Source: Myrmaecium sp. VS I D KN 1 (taxonomy: Eukaryota > Ascomycota > Dothideomycetes > Valsariales > Valsariaceae). From it: a DNA stretch of 64,000 bases. Under the pieces are notes generated by a model. It saw only the letters and a list, made by a program, of their open reading frames with translations. It was not told the DNA's origin and did no database searches. The position numbers were made by a program, and so were the translations under genes. The stretch is from assembly GCA_019775845.1 (NCBI GenBank), contig JADQAV010000019.1, positions 124,001 to 188,000 of the forward strand, written 5' to 3'. This document shows positions 9,335-20,614 of the stretch, piece by piece; position 1 is the stretch's first letter, and the number at the start of each line of letters is the position of its first letter.

Positions 9335-11051
9335 CTAGTAAAAGTGGTGCTCCCCGTGCGCCGCGCGGCGGTGCTTGTGGATGTGACGCTTCTGCGGGCT
9401 GACGGTCTGGGTCTGGGTGACGGTGACGACGTCCTCGACCTCGGCGACGACGTAGACGGCCCCGCCGCTGGTGAAGGTGGACGTGCCGATGATCTGCTCG
9501 TTGGCGGCCAGGGCGTCGCTGAGCACGGCCACGCTGGTCACGGTGGAGGCGTCGACGGCCGCCGCTGCGACGACGTCGGCGTCAGCGGTGGTGGTAGCAG
9601 TGGTGGCGGAGGTGGTGGCGGCCGCCTCGTCGGCGACGGCGGCGACGGTGATGCCGCCGCCGTAGTTGTCGGTGACGACGTTGGTGCCCTTGCTGTAGGA
9701 CAGCGTGGGCACGACGGACTGGGCGGACAGGTTGGGGGTGACGACGCCGGTGGCGGCGGCGGTGACCTTGGTGGCGTAGCCGGGGCCGCTCTGGATGGGC
9801 ACGTTGCCGGGCAGGCCGTCGCGGGGGCCGGCGCAGTCGTCGTCGGCGAGGGAGGCGGGCACGTCGATCGAGCAGGTGGCCGCCTCGGTCGCGGTCTGGA
9901 TGTCGAAGAGCGGGCAGTCGGTGATCTCGCCGGAGAGGTTGGTGCAGGTGTCGATGGCGCTCTGGAGAAGGTCGACGTCCCAGCCGGCCATGAAGTCGCC
10001 GTGGTACCCGTACCCGGTCGGGTCGCCGTTGGAGAGCAGGAACTGGCCCTCGACGCCCTTGAAGTAGTACGTGTTCCAGATGGTCTCGAAGAGCAGGCTG
10101 GGCGTGCGCATCGAGTAGCCGTCGGGGCAGTCGCCGGTCATGACGAGGTCGGGGTAGGCCATGTGGCTCTTGTGGTCGCTCGAGTCGAGCGAGCCGTTCC
10201 AGCAGGAGGGGAACATCATCTCGAGACGGAGGCCGTCCAGGCAGTTCTCGTCGAGGTAGTCCTTGCTGGGCATGAAGTGGCGGTAGAGCGTGGCCTCGGC
10301 GTCGGCGTTGTAGTTCAAGCAGTTGAAGCCGATCGCCTTGCGCTCCAGCGCGAACTGGGTCTTGTCCTTGGCCGTCCACTCGGACTTGTCCGGGTCGGGA
10401 ACGGGGAGGTCGCTGAAGTTGCGCTGGCGCGTGTCACCGGCGAGGAGACGGAAGTTCTTGGGGAAGGCGGTGATGTTGTCGCCGTAGAGGAGGTAGTAGC
10501 TATGATCGATTAGCGATGCGCTCGTGGCAGATGTCCTCCTCCTCGTGTCGCGCCACACTTACGCAAGCATGCCGCCCACTTGAGGCACGAGGACCGTGGT
10601 GCCGTTGGGATACATGAAGTGAAGGGAGGGGGTCCAGTAGGCGGAGTTGTCCTGGGTGACACGGCAGGTCGTGCAGTTGGACTCGATCAGGTCCTCGTAG
10701 GTGGTGCTGAAACCGAAGTCTTTCGTTCCTCTGTTAGCATCGGCATTCCATCCCATGCCATCAGCGGTGGCGGGCGTCTCCCGACGACGGCGACAACGGC
10801 CACGCGGTCGAACCGGTGCGACCGTGGTACCGACCACGAGATGGCCATCCAGCGCCGAAGGAGGGTCATGGAAAGGTGGACGACTTACTGTTACCGCCGT
10901 GAATGGCGTGGGAGTGGTCGGCGACCGTGCCGGGGTTCACGATCGGGTCGATACGGGCGAGACCGCTACGGGACGGGCACTCCATGCGCCAGAAGGCCTG
11001 GACGGCAGGGAGCGCCGCCAGGGCGAGGAAGGACTTGCTGTTCAGCTTCAT
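9335..11051 (-). CDS. Secreted DUF1996-domain protein
   Basis: Three exons on the minus strand: 11051-10889, 10719-10563 and 10499-9335; product 494 aa. Donors are GTAAGT; acceptors are AAAG and ATAG. The chosen splices join the reading as GGNNFGF and GGMLAYYLLYG. The N-terminus (MKLNSKSFLALAALPAVQA) is a clear signal peptide, followed at once by the DUF1996 start FWRMECPSRSGLARIDPI. Further family marks are CTTC, SAYWTPSL, CPDGYSMRTPSL and CWNGSLDSSDHKSHMAYP, so the domain fills about residues 20-320. The rest is an Ala/Thr/Val-rich stretch, and the last ~20 residues are rich in His, Arg and Lys. The protein is most likely extracellular or wall-associated. DUF1996 has no proven biochemical activity that I can cite. 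About 4.9 kb without genes lies upstream. Confidence 0.92.
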
Positions 11052-14000
11052 CGTGAGGACGTCGACGTCGTCGGTGTTGCTGTTGTTGGTGGTGAAGTCG
11101 AGAAAGAAGGCCTACGCAGGCCAGAGGTGGTATCGCGCGAGACGACGGGGGGGGTGACCTGAAGCGAGCGACGTCGTCGTCAGTCACGGCGAAGGGGAGA
11201 AAGAGGTGAAGGGGAAGGAATGGTGGTTGAGGTGGCGGAGGGAGGGGGAGGTCTATACCAACACTTGCTCGGCTCAGGAGAAGCAGAGGAAAGGGGGTTT
11301 GTGGTTCAAGCGAGGTTGGCAGGCAGGCGGTCAATCAAGGGATACCTCCAGAGGTCCGTGAGCGAAATGCGACTCTCGTCGTTGCGACGTTGGCGAGAAA
11401 TGGTTTGTGCAGAGGGCAGAAACGGAACGGACACTGGGTCTTGGGTGTGGGGCGGCACCGAATGAAGTCGGGGGGAGTGTGAGTGTGAATGTGAATGTGA
11501 AAAGGGAGCGTATGAGAGAGAGTGAGTGAGTGAGAGAGAGTCTGTGTGTGAGTGAATGAAAGTGAAAAGTGAAGTGGAAAAGGAGCGACTCCTTGCGAGG
11601 CGGGAAAACGGCGCTGCAAGGGGAAATGAGGGAACGGATGAAAGAGAGGAACTGGCGGGCGACCGGGGCGGCGGGAAGAGGAGGAGGAGGAGGAGGAGGA
11701 GGAGAAAGAGAGGGAGAAGGGAACGGATGGTGGTTGGTGGTTGGTGATGTTAAGAGGCTGCTGCGGGGAGGAATGAATGAATGGGAATTGCCCCTAAGGC
11801 CACACCCAGCCCAGCCCCAGCCCCAGCCTGAGACGGGACAGCCTAGCAAATGAGGCCGCGAGTCCTTCACGGCCCGGGATTGGCCCAGCGCTTCGTCACG
11901 CCCCGGCCTGCAGAACTTCCATCCATTCCGTGCCCGACCGACCGCACCAGCGCCGCCGACCACACACGCCGGACTAGCCGGGGGACGACGCGCTGGACGG
12001 TTTAGCGTCAGGTACCGCATCGCCCCTCAGCCCAGCACCAGCCCAGGCCCCGGCAGGATGGGATCACCCTTGTCCAGGCGCGCGAAAACTTGAAACGGCC
12101 GCTTCTCACTGGCAACTCCACACTGCGACATCCATGCCATGCATGTGCATCTCTCACCTATCCATGATTCCATGAATCCATCCATGCTTCTTCCTTCCCG
12201 TGCGTGCATGCATGGACCGGACTTTTCATCTCCGTCGCCTTGATTTTACTTTCTTCTTCATTTTCATTTTCGTTCTTCTGCGTATACAGTACATATGAAT
12301 GACTTCGTGCGACCTCGTCATCCACGTCGTCGTCGTTATCGTCGTCGTACAACGAAAGAAAGGGGACGCTCATGCTTTCGTTGCCAACACTGCGCCCATC
12401 AGTCCAATCTCCAACATGCTCATCTCACCTCATCTCATCTCCATCCAACCCATTACCCATCCATCCATCCATCCAAAAGCAGATCCAGCCTCACATCGCC
12501 CTCACATCCCTCTCACGCGGACAACGTCCAAACCCCCCACCATCGTCATCTCTACCAGACCAACCAACCAACCAGCCAGACAGCCGTCGTTGGTTGCCCA
12601 TCTGGACAGATAACCTTCCAACTTCTACTTATTAGTGACCCAAACCAACAATCCAACAGGTCCGATCACAGGGCCACTGACCTCACACCCTTCCTTCTGC
12701 AGGGCCCGCGCCCGTCAAAAGAAGAAGCGAGTAGAACGAACGAAAAGAAGGCTGACGGCCATTTTTAAACGGGCGACTATCTATGTACTGTACATATGAC
12801 GATGCTCGATCGCATCCCATCCCATCCCCTCGCCCATCGCCCATCATGACGATGACAATCTTGCGTCGAGTCGGCGGGAAGGGGCAGGAGTAGGAGGGGG
12901 AAAGAAAAAAAAGGGGGGCCCAGCCCTACTCCATAACAACGGCTACATTCATGAGTAAACAACAACGCGAACCCTCATTTCGCGTCCCAACACCAACCAA
13001 CCACCAACGGACGGGGTCATAAATAAACACACCAACAACGCCCCTCCATCCGCCCCTTCTACAGAGAAAATGGGCTGGGGGGGACTAACCATGCCCCGCC
13101 ATCCTCTCTCTCTTTTTTTATTTATTTTTTTTTTTTAATTTTCCGCGTGTGCGTGAGCGAGCGACGTAACCACCGAAGGAGTAATTATCCCTGCCACGCG
13201 GCCGTCACCACAATGGCTGGCGGCGGCGTTGGCGGCGGGGAAAGGCGAAAAGGCGTCTGTCATCAGGTTGTAAGAACGCGTTCGCTTGTTCGCTTCCATG
13301 TTCGCTCGTACCGGAGGGAGGGATAGGGCTGCACTGGCTGCACTGACTGCACTGGCTGCCACGCAGAAGGGAAGGGGAGCTTTTCTCTCTCTTCTTCTAC
13401 TCGTATAGCTGTCGTTTCGCGGTGGTGAATGTCTCTGTTTCTGCCCTGTGAATTGATTCATCCCCCCACCTTCCCCTTTCTGCTGCTTCTTGTTCTTCAA
13501 ACATCCCCCTCTTCGTACCTCCTCTCTCTTCTCCTCCTTCATCTTCGTTTCACGAACCTCGCGCGCGCGTGCGTGTGTGCGTTTCCATGCCCCCTCCCGT
13601 CGTGCCGACGATCCGGCATCGTCTCTCCGCCGTCGGCGGGCTGGTGGGGATGAGGAGGGGGAAGCATGAGATCCATTCCATTCCTTCCTTCCTGTAATAA
13701 TAACCTCCCATTCAAACGGGGGCCCTTCGATGCGAAACCCCCCCCCCCCACCATGTTTGATCGTTGGGAGAGCGAAAACAACTTTCTTCCTCTTCTTCCT
13801 CCTCCGCTTGCGGCTTATGTCTATATAGATTCGTATATATGTAAGTAGATATGGATGTATATCCAGCGCAATACACAACTTTCGCAAATGCAGTCGCAGT
13901 CGCAGTCGCAAAAGAAACAAAGAAAAAGGGTCCCACGCCTCCTACGCATTGCACCCGCCCGCCTGCGACGCGACGCGACCCCCGTCGCCCGTCGCCCGTC

Positions 14001-15918
14001 GCCCGTCGTCGCGGGGCGGGGCGGGGCGGGGCGAGGGGCATGTGCCGAAGACGGGCCGACTCCCGTGATTTGGAGCTGTTCGGGGATTCAGGGACCCCTT
14101 TTTTTTACCCTTTTTACTCGAGGTGGACATGAGAGTGAGGGGGACGTATACGAGTATACCTAGGGATGGGAAAGGGCCGTGGAGGGGTAGATGGTAGATG
14201 GTAGATACAGTGGATGGATGGAAGAAAGGAGGGTGGGTGAGATGCCGTTCATGCCGCGGGTGTGTCGGCTGGGCTGGGCTGGACTGAGCACTGCGTGTGC
14301 GTATGGGGGTGCGTGCGTGCGTGCGTGGGAATAGATCTCTCCTTCTCTGCCTCATTCCTTCTGCTGTTTCTCTCTGCTGTTTTGAGAGGAGAGACGACGA
14401 TGAAAGGGGATGATGGTGTTGGTTTTCAGATCGAATACCCGCCTCGCTCGCTCGCTTTCTGGTTAGGAGGTGGGTATAGAGGTTGGTGAGCCCTCCTTTC
14501 TCTCTTTCATTTTCTTCTTCTTCTCTACTTCTTCTGCCATTCAAAACCGCTCCGTATGCTTCTCTTAGCACCGCTGAAGCGGCTGTTGTCCCGCGAGGGG
14601 CGCAGCGGGAGGCCACGCTATATCGTACCAGGCGCGCGCGCAAGTACGCAAGTATACATATATAAATATACGGTGTAGATACGTGTGGTGTGTATATATG
14701 CAGTCATCTCCCTCTTTTATCTATCTCTTCTAATATCTCGTCTTCGTCTTCCTCTCTATCTGTCGGTCTTACTCGTATGTCGCCTCGTCATCTCAGCCTT
14801 CTCTCTCTCTCTCTCTCTCTCTCTCGCTGCCTCACGCGCCCCTCCGCGGCCGTCGAGCGCAACCGTCGAGTGTGCATCTCTCAGTCAGTCCATTGGTACC
14901 TGTGTTCTTGAAAACGTGCTGGAGAGAAAGAGGAAGAGCGGCTGAATGAGCTCATACGTCGCGGATGCGTGGGATGTTCTTTCGCTTCTCTTTATCCTCG
15001 TTGCATTTAGTTGTCGGAAGGGTAGGTAGGTGGATAAGTAGGTTTTATTCCTTCAATCTCAGTTGGATTCTTCCGTTCTAGTAGAAACGTCTGCACGCTT
15101 TCTCCTTCCCCTCCTCCTCTTCGTCCCCAATCTCTCTCAGTCCATCACACGATCTCCGCGCTTCTCTATCTTCCCTTTCCCCTTCCCTTCACCGCGTCAT
15201 CGCCTATCTACCATAATAGTAAAACCCGTATTTAGGTAGTTTAGTACCTCCACTACTTATCTCTCATATCCTTCCTCTTGCACACGAAACGGGAAGCACA
15301 CGCCACTCAAACCGACAGAGGCGGTGGGTGTCGTGCGATGGTATCCCGACCTTTCGTTTCATACCTCACTGGTTTTTCGGCTTCTCTTTTCTTTATAGAT
15401 TTCTTTAGCGGGGTTTAGAGGTAGTCGATATGTTCTTTCTTCTTCCGTTGCACGTAACACGTCTGTAATCTGGGATCGCTCGGGTGGTGATGTACGTCCA
15501 TACATTATAAACTTCGATCTATCCATCTGCCTATGGCCTTCGCGCTGGTACCTCTCAACTTTGCACCCTCCACCCCTCTTTCTCCATCCGCTGGACCGGT
15601 CGCCCTGCTCGTGGCGTGGAAGGGGCGCTGTTTGCGTAGCGGAGTTGATGGGCTGGAATCCAGATCGGAGTACATATGCCATGCATCAGCGAAGGCATGG
15701 TTACCCCGTCGGTTTTCCGTTTTCTTTTGCTTATATAAACATATCAGGATTCAATGCTATCAGTTCGAGGACCGAGATAATGGAAGAAAAAGAGCGAGAC
15801 CTCCCTCTTCTCTTTCATTACTGCACGACATTAAAGAGCTCAGAGCTCAGAATTCCGGAAAGAATTACTCTCAGACCTCATAGCAGCCTCAGAAAAGGAG
15901 ATAAAGGGATCAAAAACC
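11052..15918. other. 4.9-kb stretch without a recognisable gene
   Basis: The first kilobase is probably the promoter and 5' UTR of the DUF1996 gene. The rest is simple-sequence DNA: GTGAAT/GAGT repeats at 11475-11580, a GGA array at 11679-11704, CATC units near 12455-12477, CGCCCGT units and GGGGC units at about 13980-14034, GCGT units at about 14306-14328 and a CT array at about 14799-14825. Frames of 100-260 codons exist on both strands but none shows a domain, a conserved motif or a plausible splice pattern. Confidence 0.5.
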
Positions 15919-17088
15919 TCACACACTCCCCACCTCCGCCAACACGGGCTCCAGCACATCCTCCCTCTTATCCTCCTCCCCCTGTGCCCCCTCTCCCTCC
16001 CCCTCCCCCCTTGCACCCCCCTCAAACGGGCTCCCCCCAAACAACCCCTCCGCATTCCTCACATACACCCCCCTCCTCCCCTCCCCATCCATCAACGCCC
16101 GCAACCCGCCCTCCAACCTCCGCGCAAACCCCTCCACCATCTCCACCTTCGTAAACGGATAATCACTCCCATACACCAGCCTCCCCTTCTCCACCCCCAG
16201 ACCACGGAGTACCATGCTCAACTGGCCCTCCCCCACCTCCCCTTCCTCCTCCGCATCCGCATCAGGCACCACATACCCCGCACAATCCCACCAACACCGC
16301 TCATTCAACAACCTCCTTACCTCCACCTCGCGCAGCGTCGGCGCCCCCGCCGCCAGGAACGAAAACCCACACACCCGACTCACCACCGGCGCCACCGCAC
16401 CCCCCGCATGCGGCAGCAGCCATCGCACGCGGGGATACCGCTCCAGCACGCCGCGCAGCAGCAGCCGCGACACCGCGCGCGCGGTCTCGAAAACGAACTC
16501 GTACAGCGGTGCGGGGTCGGTGGGATCTCCACGGGGCGTTGGGGATGTCGGGTGCAACAGCACGACGTCCCCGCCCTCGTTCAGGGCGGCGAGGAGAGGG
16601 GTGAGAGCCGCGTCGTCGAGGTAGAGCCCTGCGGCGTTGGAGAAGAGGGCGACGCCCCGGTAGCCCGGGAGGGTACGCGCGCGGTGCAGTTCGGAGAGGG
16701 AGGGGCGGAGGTGCGGGAGGGGGAGGGTGGCGAGGAAGGTGAAGTGCTGGGGGTGCGCGAGGTGCAGGTGGGAGGCGTAGGTGTTGGTTGAGCTGGCGAG
16801 GTGGGTGGCGGTGGTGGAGGTCCCGTCGAGGTTCACGCCGGGGGAGGAGAGGGAGAGGATGCTGTGGGTGATGGAGAGGTGGGTCATGAAGGTTAGGTGG
16901 GCGGTGGGGGACCAGTCCTGTTGCACGGGGGTTAGTGGGGGTGGGGTTGGGGGGGGAGAGGGGCTTACGGGGATACTGGGCATCCCGTCTGGGTGGCTGT
17001 ACCCGTTTTCTTCGAGGGCGCGACGGTAGTCTGGGGGGATGAAGTGGGTGTGGACGTCGATGCGGGGGCTGAAGGGGGCGGATGACAT
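15919..17088 (-). CDS. Amidohydrolase, ACMSD / 6-methylsalicylate decarboxylase-like
   Basis: Two exons, 17088-16969 and 16917-15919, product 372 aa. The 51-nt intron (GTAAGC donor, ACTAAC branch, CAACAG acceptor) is in frame and stop-free; removing it joins GMPSIP to DWSPTAHL, as expected for the family. The protein belongs to the amidohydrolase-2 superfamily of metal-dependent decarboxylases and hydrolases (ACMSD, gamma-resorcylate and 6-MSA decarboxylases). Visible metal-site elements are the N-terminal HTH (His13 and His15 in IDVHTHF), LLHPTSP, the LPHAGGA histidine and YGSDYPF with the late Asp. The substrate cannot be told from sequence. No polyketide synthase is nearby, so a 6-MSA role is unsupported. 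The last ~35 residues are Gly/Glu-rich low complexity beyond the catalytic fold. Confidence 0.9.
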   Translation of the reverse strand: MSSAPFSPRIDVHTHFIPPDYRRALEENGYSHPDGMPSIPVSPSPPPTPPPLTPVQQDWSPTAHLTFMTHLSITHSILSLSSPGVNLDGTSTTATHLASSTNTYASHLHLAHPQHFTFLATLPLPHLRPSLSELHRARTLPGYRGVALFSNAAGLYLDDAALTPLLAALNEGGDVVLLHPTSPTPRGDPTDPAPLYEFVFETARAVSRLLLRGVLERYPRVRWLLPHAGGAVAPVVSRVCGFSFLAAGAPTLREVEVRRLLNERCWWDCAGYVVPDADAEEEGEVGEGQLSMVLRGLGVEKGRLVYGSDYPFTKVEMVEGFARRLEGGLRALMDGEGRRGVYVRNAEGLFGGSPFEGGARGEGEGEGAQGEEDKREDVLEPVLAEVGSV

Positions 17089-17744
17089 GGTGGTGGTGAT
17101 GACGATGAAGCGTTACAGCTTATAGGGAGACAGGAAAAGGAGAGGCGAGGAGTAGGGAAGAAAGAAAAGAAGGAAAGAAAGAAGGTGACCGCCTCCGCAA
17201 GTTATACTTACTCCAAGTTCCTTCCCACCGCCTTCCCTATCTTCCCCTCTTTCTCCTCTCCTTCGGGTAGCCAGGCAGGGGGGAAAAGGGCATACGGCAT
17301 ACGCACATTTCGGCCGACCACCCAAACCCATGTTCTCTTCCAGTTCAGCGTAACGTAACCGTCCAACTGCATAATGGTACTTACAGACCTACCGTAGGCT
17401 GCCAAGGCACGTGCGGCAGGGGACGGGGTACAGGTACAGGTTCAGGTTCCCGCGTTACTGAACGACGGGTGGAGTAACATCTGTGATTTCAGAGGAAGGG
17501 GAAGAAGAGCGTGGTGTAGCGTTATGTAAGAGTGGAAGAGAATATAAGATTAGGATAGAAGGGGGGAAATGAGAAAGGAAAGGTCCGGGTATCACATCTA
17601 CTACCACTCTACTATCAATCCTCCCCTCTCACTCTATCCAAAATAGAAAACCCCAAGAGCCAAAAAAAGGCTTACCAAGAAAAATCCAAAGAAAATTATA
17701 TCCCTCACAACCAAACCTGAACCCAAGAAGAAAAACCCCCCCTT
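17089..17744. other. Intergenic region, no gene seen
   Basis: Separates two minus-strand genes. It should hold the promoter of the amidohydrolase and the 3' end of the glycosyltransferase. Polypurine tracts lie near 17130-17190 and 17495-17585. No coding signal was found. Confidence 0.5.
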
Positions 17745-19348
17745 TCACTCATACCCCGCAACCCCCTCAAACCCCTTCCCCCCACAGCCCTCCTTCTCCC
17801 TCTCCTCCACCCACGCATCCACCCTCTCCAACAACCACCCACTCGTGACCTTCTTCCCGGCCCTCGCCGCATTCGTCTCCACCGGCTTCCCCCACCGCAC
17901 CACCCCGCTGAGCCGACACCCGCCCTCGACCATGCAAAACGCATACTGCAGGCAGGCCGGGCGGGCGCGGCACGCGGCCGCGCAGGCCGCGGCGGAGGTG
18001 ATGGAGCCGTCGTGCTCGTCGTCGTTGGACAGGTTGTCCCAGCCCTCCTGCGGGGTGGCGGGGAGGTGCGGGCGGATGAGGTGGTGGAAGACGTCGCGGT
18101 GGCGGAGGGGGAGGGTGGGGTGCTGGTTGGTTGTTGGGGTTAGTAAAGGTAGGGAGTGGGAAAGGGGGGTGGATGGAGTTCACTCACCTCCTCGATCCAC
18201 GCCTGTTCAAACTCCCACAGCCGCTCGACCCACGTCGGGTCGACGTGATGCCAGCTCACGACGGGGAAACACCAGTGGAAGGCGGTGTAGTCGAGCGTGG
18301 CGGGCGTCTCCCCCTGCAGAACCGGCCAGCTCTTATACAGACGCACACCGACGGCGCGGAGCGCCTGCGCGAGCACGCTGTCACCCAGCCCGTCCGCGCG
18401 GGTGACGTCCTCCCACTCGTCCCGCCGGCCGCGCCACATATCAACCACCTGCTCCAGCGCCGGCCGACTGAGAACGAACCCAGTGCCGCCGTGCGCAAAC
18501 TCAACATCCCCAATCCAACTCTGCCCGCCCAGGTACCAGGCCCGGCGCGGGTCAAGCGAGCCCAGCCACCGCAGCAGGTTACTCCAGACCAGGTACGTGT
18601 CCGCCTCGACGACGACCACCCAGCGGATCCCCGGCCCCGCCCGCGCCAGCCCTTCCCCCATCAGCGGTAGGAACTTCCACTTGTCCAGCTGCCACGCCTG
18701 CTCGCCCACGTCCTGGATCGCGCCGGGCTCGGCCGCGAGGCCGCCAACCCCGCCGCCGTGCTCCCGCTGCCACTCCCGCATCCGCCGCCAGAGCGCAAAC
18801 TCCTCCCCTTCATCACGAAGGGCGTCGGAAACAGCGCCCGGCGCGCCGAGCACGTCATGCGCCTGCACCGTCGTCCCGTTCCCCGCCTCCGTCCCGTTCC
18901 CCGTTCCAGGCACGACCAACGTCTCGGCCAAATCGCTGTAGATAAGGGCGTGCGGGTAGCAGCGCAGGGAGGTGCGCAGGTGCACCGGTAGCTTCGTGTG
19001 GGTTTCCGTCGCGCCCGTCTTGAGGAGGACGAGCACGGAGGAGGCGTGCGGGAGGTGCGCGCAGGGGAGGGCGGGGGAGTAGAGGATGGAGGTCGCGTCG
19101 CTGGTGGCGGAGGAGGAGGATGGGGGCGCTGCGTTGTTGGGTGGTGAGCTGGCGTGGGCGTTCCAGGCGTCTTTTTCTTTTTCTTCGTCTGGTGGGGATG
19201 TGGTTGGGTTGTGTGTGAAGGAGGGGCTTTTCCATGGGATGGTGCTGGGTACGGGCAGGTAGTGTGGGTGCAGGTAGAGGATGAAGAGGAGGATGGGCAC
19301 GGCGGCGAGCCAGAGGTAGGCGAGCCGGCGGGGGAGGAGGAGAGGCAT
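17745..19348 (-). CDS. GT31-like type II membrane glycosyltransferase with PAN-like tail
   Basis: Two exons, 19348-18188 and 18122-17745, product 512 aa. The donor is GTGAGT and the acceptor ACCAG, with a CTAAC branch site. Residues about 8-26 form one hydrophobic signal-anchor, so the enzyme is probably Golgi- or ER-membrane bound with a luminal catalytic part. Family marks of fungal GT31-type proteins are QLDKWKFLPL, VVEADTYLVW (an acidic metal-binding-like site near residue 249), FAHGGTGFVLS, GDSVLAQAL, SWPVLQGETP and HWCFPVVSWHHV. Exon 2 encodes WDNLS, followed by a Cys-rich PAN/apple-like piece (ACAAACRARPACLQYAF...CRLS). An N-glycan sequon-rich stem precedes the domain. Donor and acceptor sugars are unknown. 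Reading past the donor meets a stop soon after, which supports the splice. Confidence 0.9.
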
Positions 19349-20614
19349 GTTGACGGTTTGGCGTGCCGGAGTGGACGGTGGGAGAAGTGGTGAGGTCGGC
19401 GGACGGAGGATGCCCTATAACATGAGGATGTATGGATGGATGTCGGTGGTCTGTATGTTGGTTGCTAGTAACGTATCCTCCGGGTGAGCAATGGAGATGT
19501 GTAAATGGGATGGAAAGATGTGTTAGACCAGAGAAAAAGAAGAAGTAGAAGAAAGAAGGGAAAAAAAGGGAGAAAGGGAGAAGGAGGTCACGGTGGTTGT
19601 CCGGCCGGCGTTGTCGTATGGCGGCGATGATGGACGATGGCGGTGGTGGCGTCGGCGGGGGGGCTGGCTTCCTGGCTTCCTGGCAGGTAGCTAAAAGGTA
19701 GCTAGTGATGCAGGTCCAGACGAGCTGAAGAACGCTCCGCTCGATGGTGAATGGCAGCCAATCGAACCCATATATATATATAGGAAAAGAATCAACGGGA
19801 TGGCAATCGTACATCCATCCACCCATCCATCCATACTCCTCGCCAGCAAACCAGACTGTGATGCGACTCCGGACTCCCATTCGACCTCCCAGCTCGTATA
19901 AGTGAGTGAGATCTCCCGGGATACGATAGTGATAGGTTCTAGACCCCCTTCTCGCTCACCTCCCTCCCTTTCCTCCCTCCCTCCCTATGTACGTTAAAAT
20001 AAACTCCGGAAGGATTCAGACAAGCGAGCTGGAGATCTTCCATCTTGTCACATGTCCGCGGTGAAAGGGATTCATCCACTTGTATATATATTATAGATGT
20101 GTATAGCGCGCAAACAGATGTTGAAGATGCACGCACCCACCGCACGCACGTACGCATTGCTGGCCCCCTCGCCCGCCCGAACCGCGCGCCCGATCACCGG
20201 GTTATGGGGAGGAGTAGTGCGATAGCTAAAGATCCTGTGGGTTTCCGGTTTCGCTCCTATAAGTTCTATATTCAGGGATGCGGTTTCACGCTCACTCTTG
20301 GTGAACCCGCATAGCAGAAATAATAAATACTCTGAACCATCTTATCAGCCCATTCCTTCTCCCCATACCCCCCTTGAACCCCGTCCTTGATCTTTCCACC
20401 GGTATTCAGAAGATATAATACCGCTCTAAAAACATCCCAAACGACTTACGTCGGCAAGGATTGAAAAAAGAAGAGACCCAAACTCCGTTATGCCGGAAAG
20501 CTCAAGGAAAAAAATGCTTCAGGCGGTAAACAAGACCAGAAAGAGAGACCACCTCGTATTTCTAACTACTTCGTCGCTCCGACGCCGTCCTTCCCGCCAC
20601 CGGAACCATAACTA
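19349..20614. other. Intergenic region, no gene seen
   Basis: Upstream of the glycosyltransferase and downstream of the 5-phosphatase. AT repeats occur near 19767-19781 and 20080-20090, and CATC units near 19813-19832. Reading frames here are short or low-complexity. Confidence 0.5.

Noticed and set aside
9266-10513. 415-codon plus-strand frame
   Set aside because: It lies antisense to the well-supported DUF1996 gene and is a GC-rich shadow with Gly/Val/Asp bias and no domain.
13135-13920. 261-codon minus-strand frame
   Set aside because: Composed of simple-sequence DNA, with no motif and no splice signals that extend it.
15919-19348. Amidohydrolase plus glycosyltransferase as a biosynthetic cluster
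   Set aside because: No synthase, oxidoreductase set, transporter or regulator is adjacent; two neighbouring genes are not enough.
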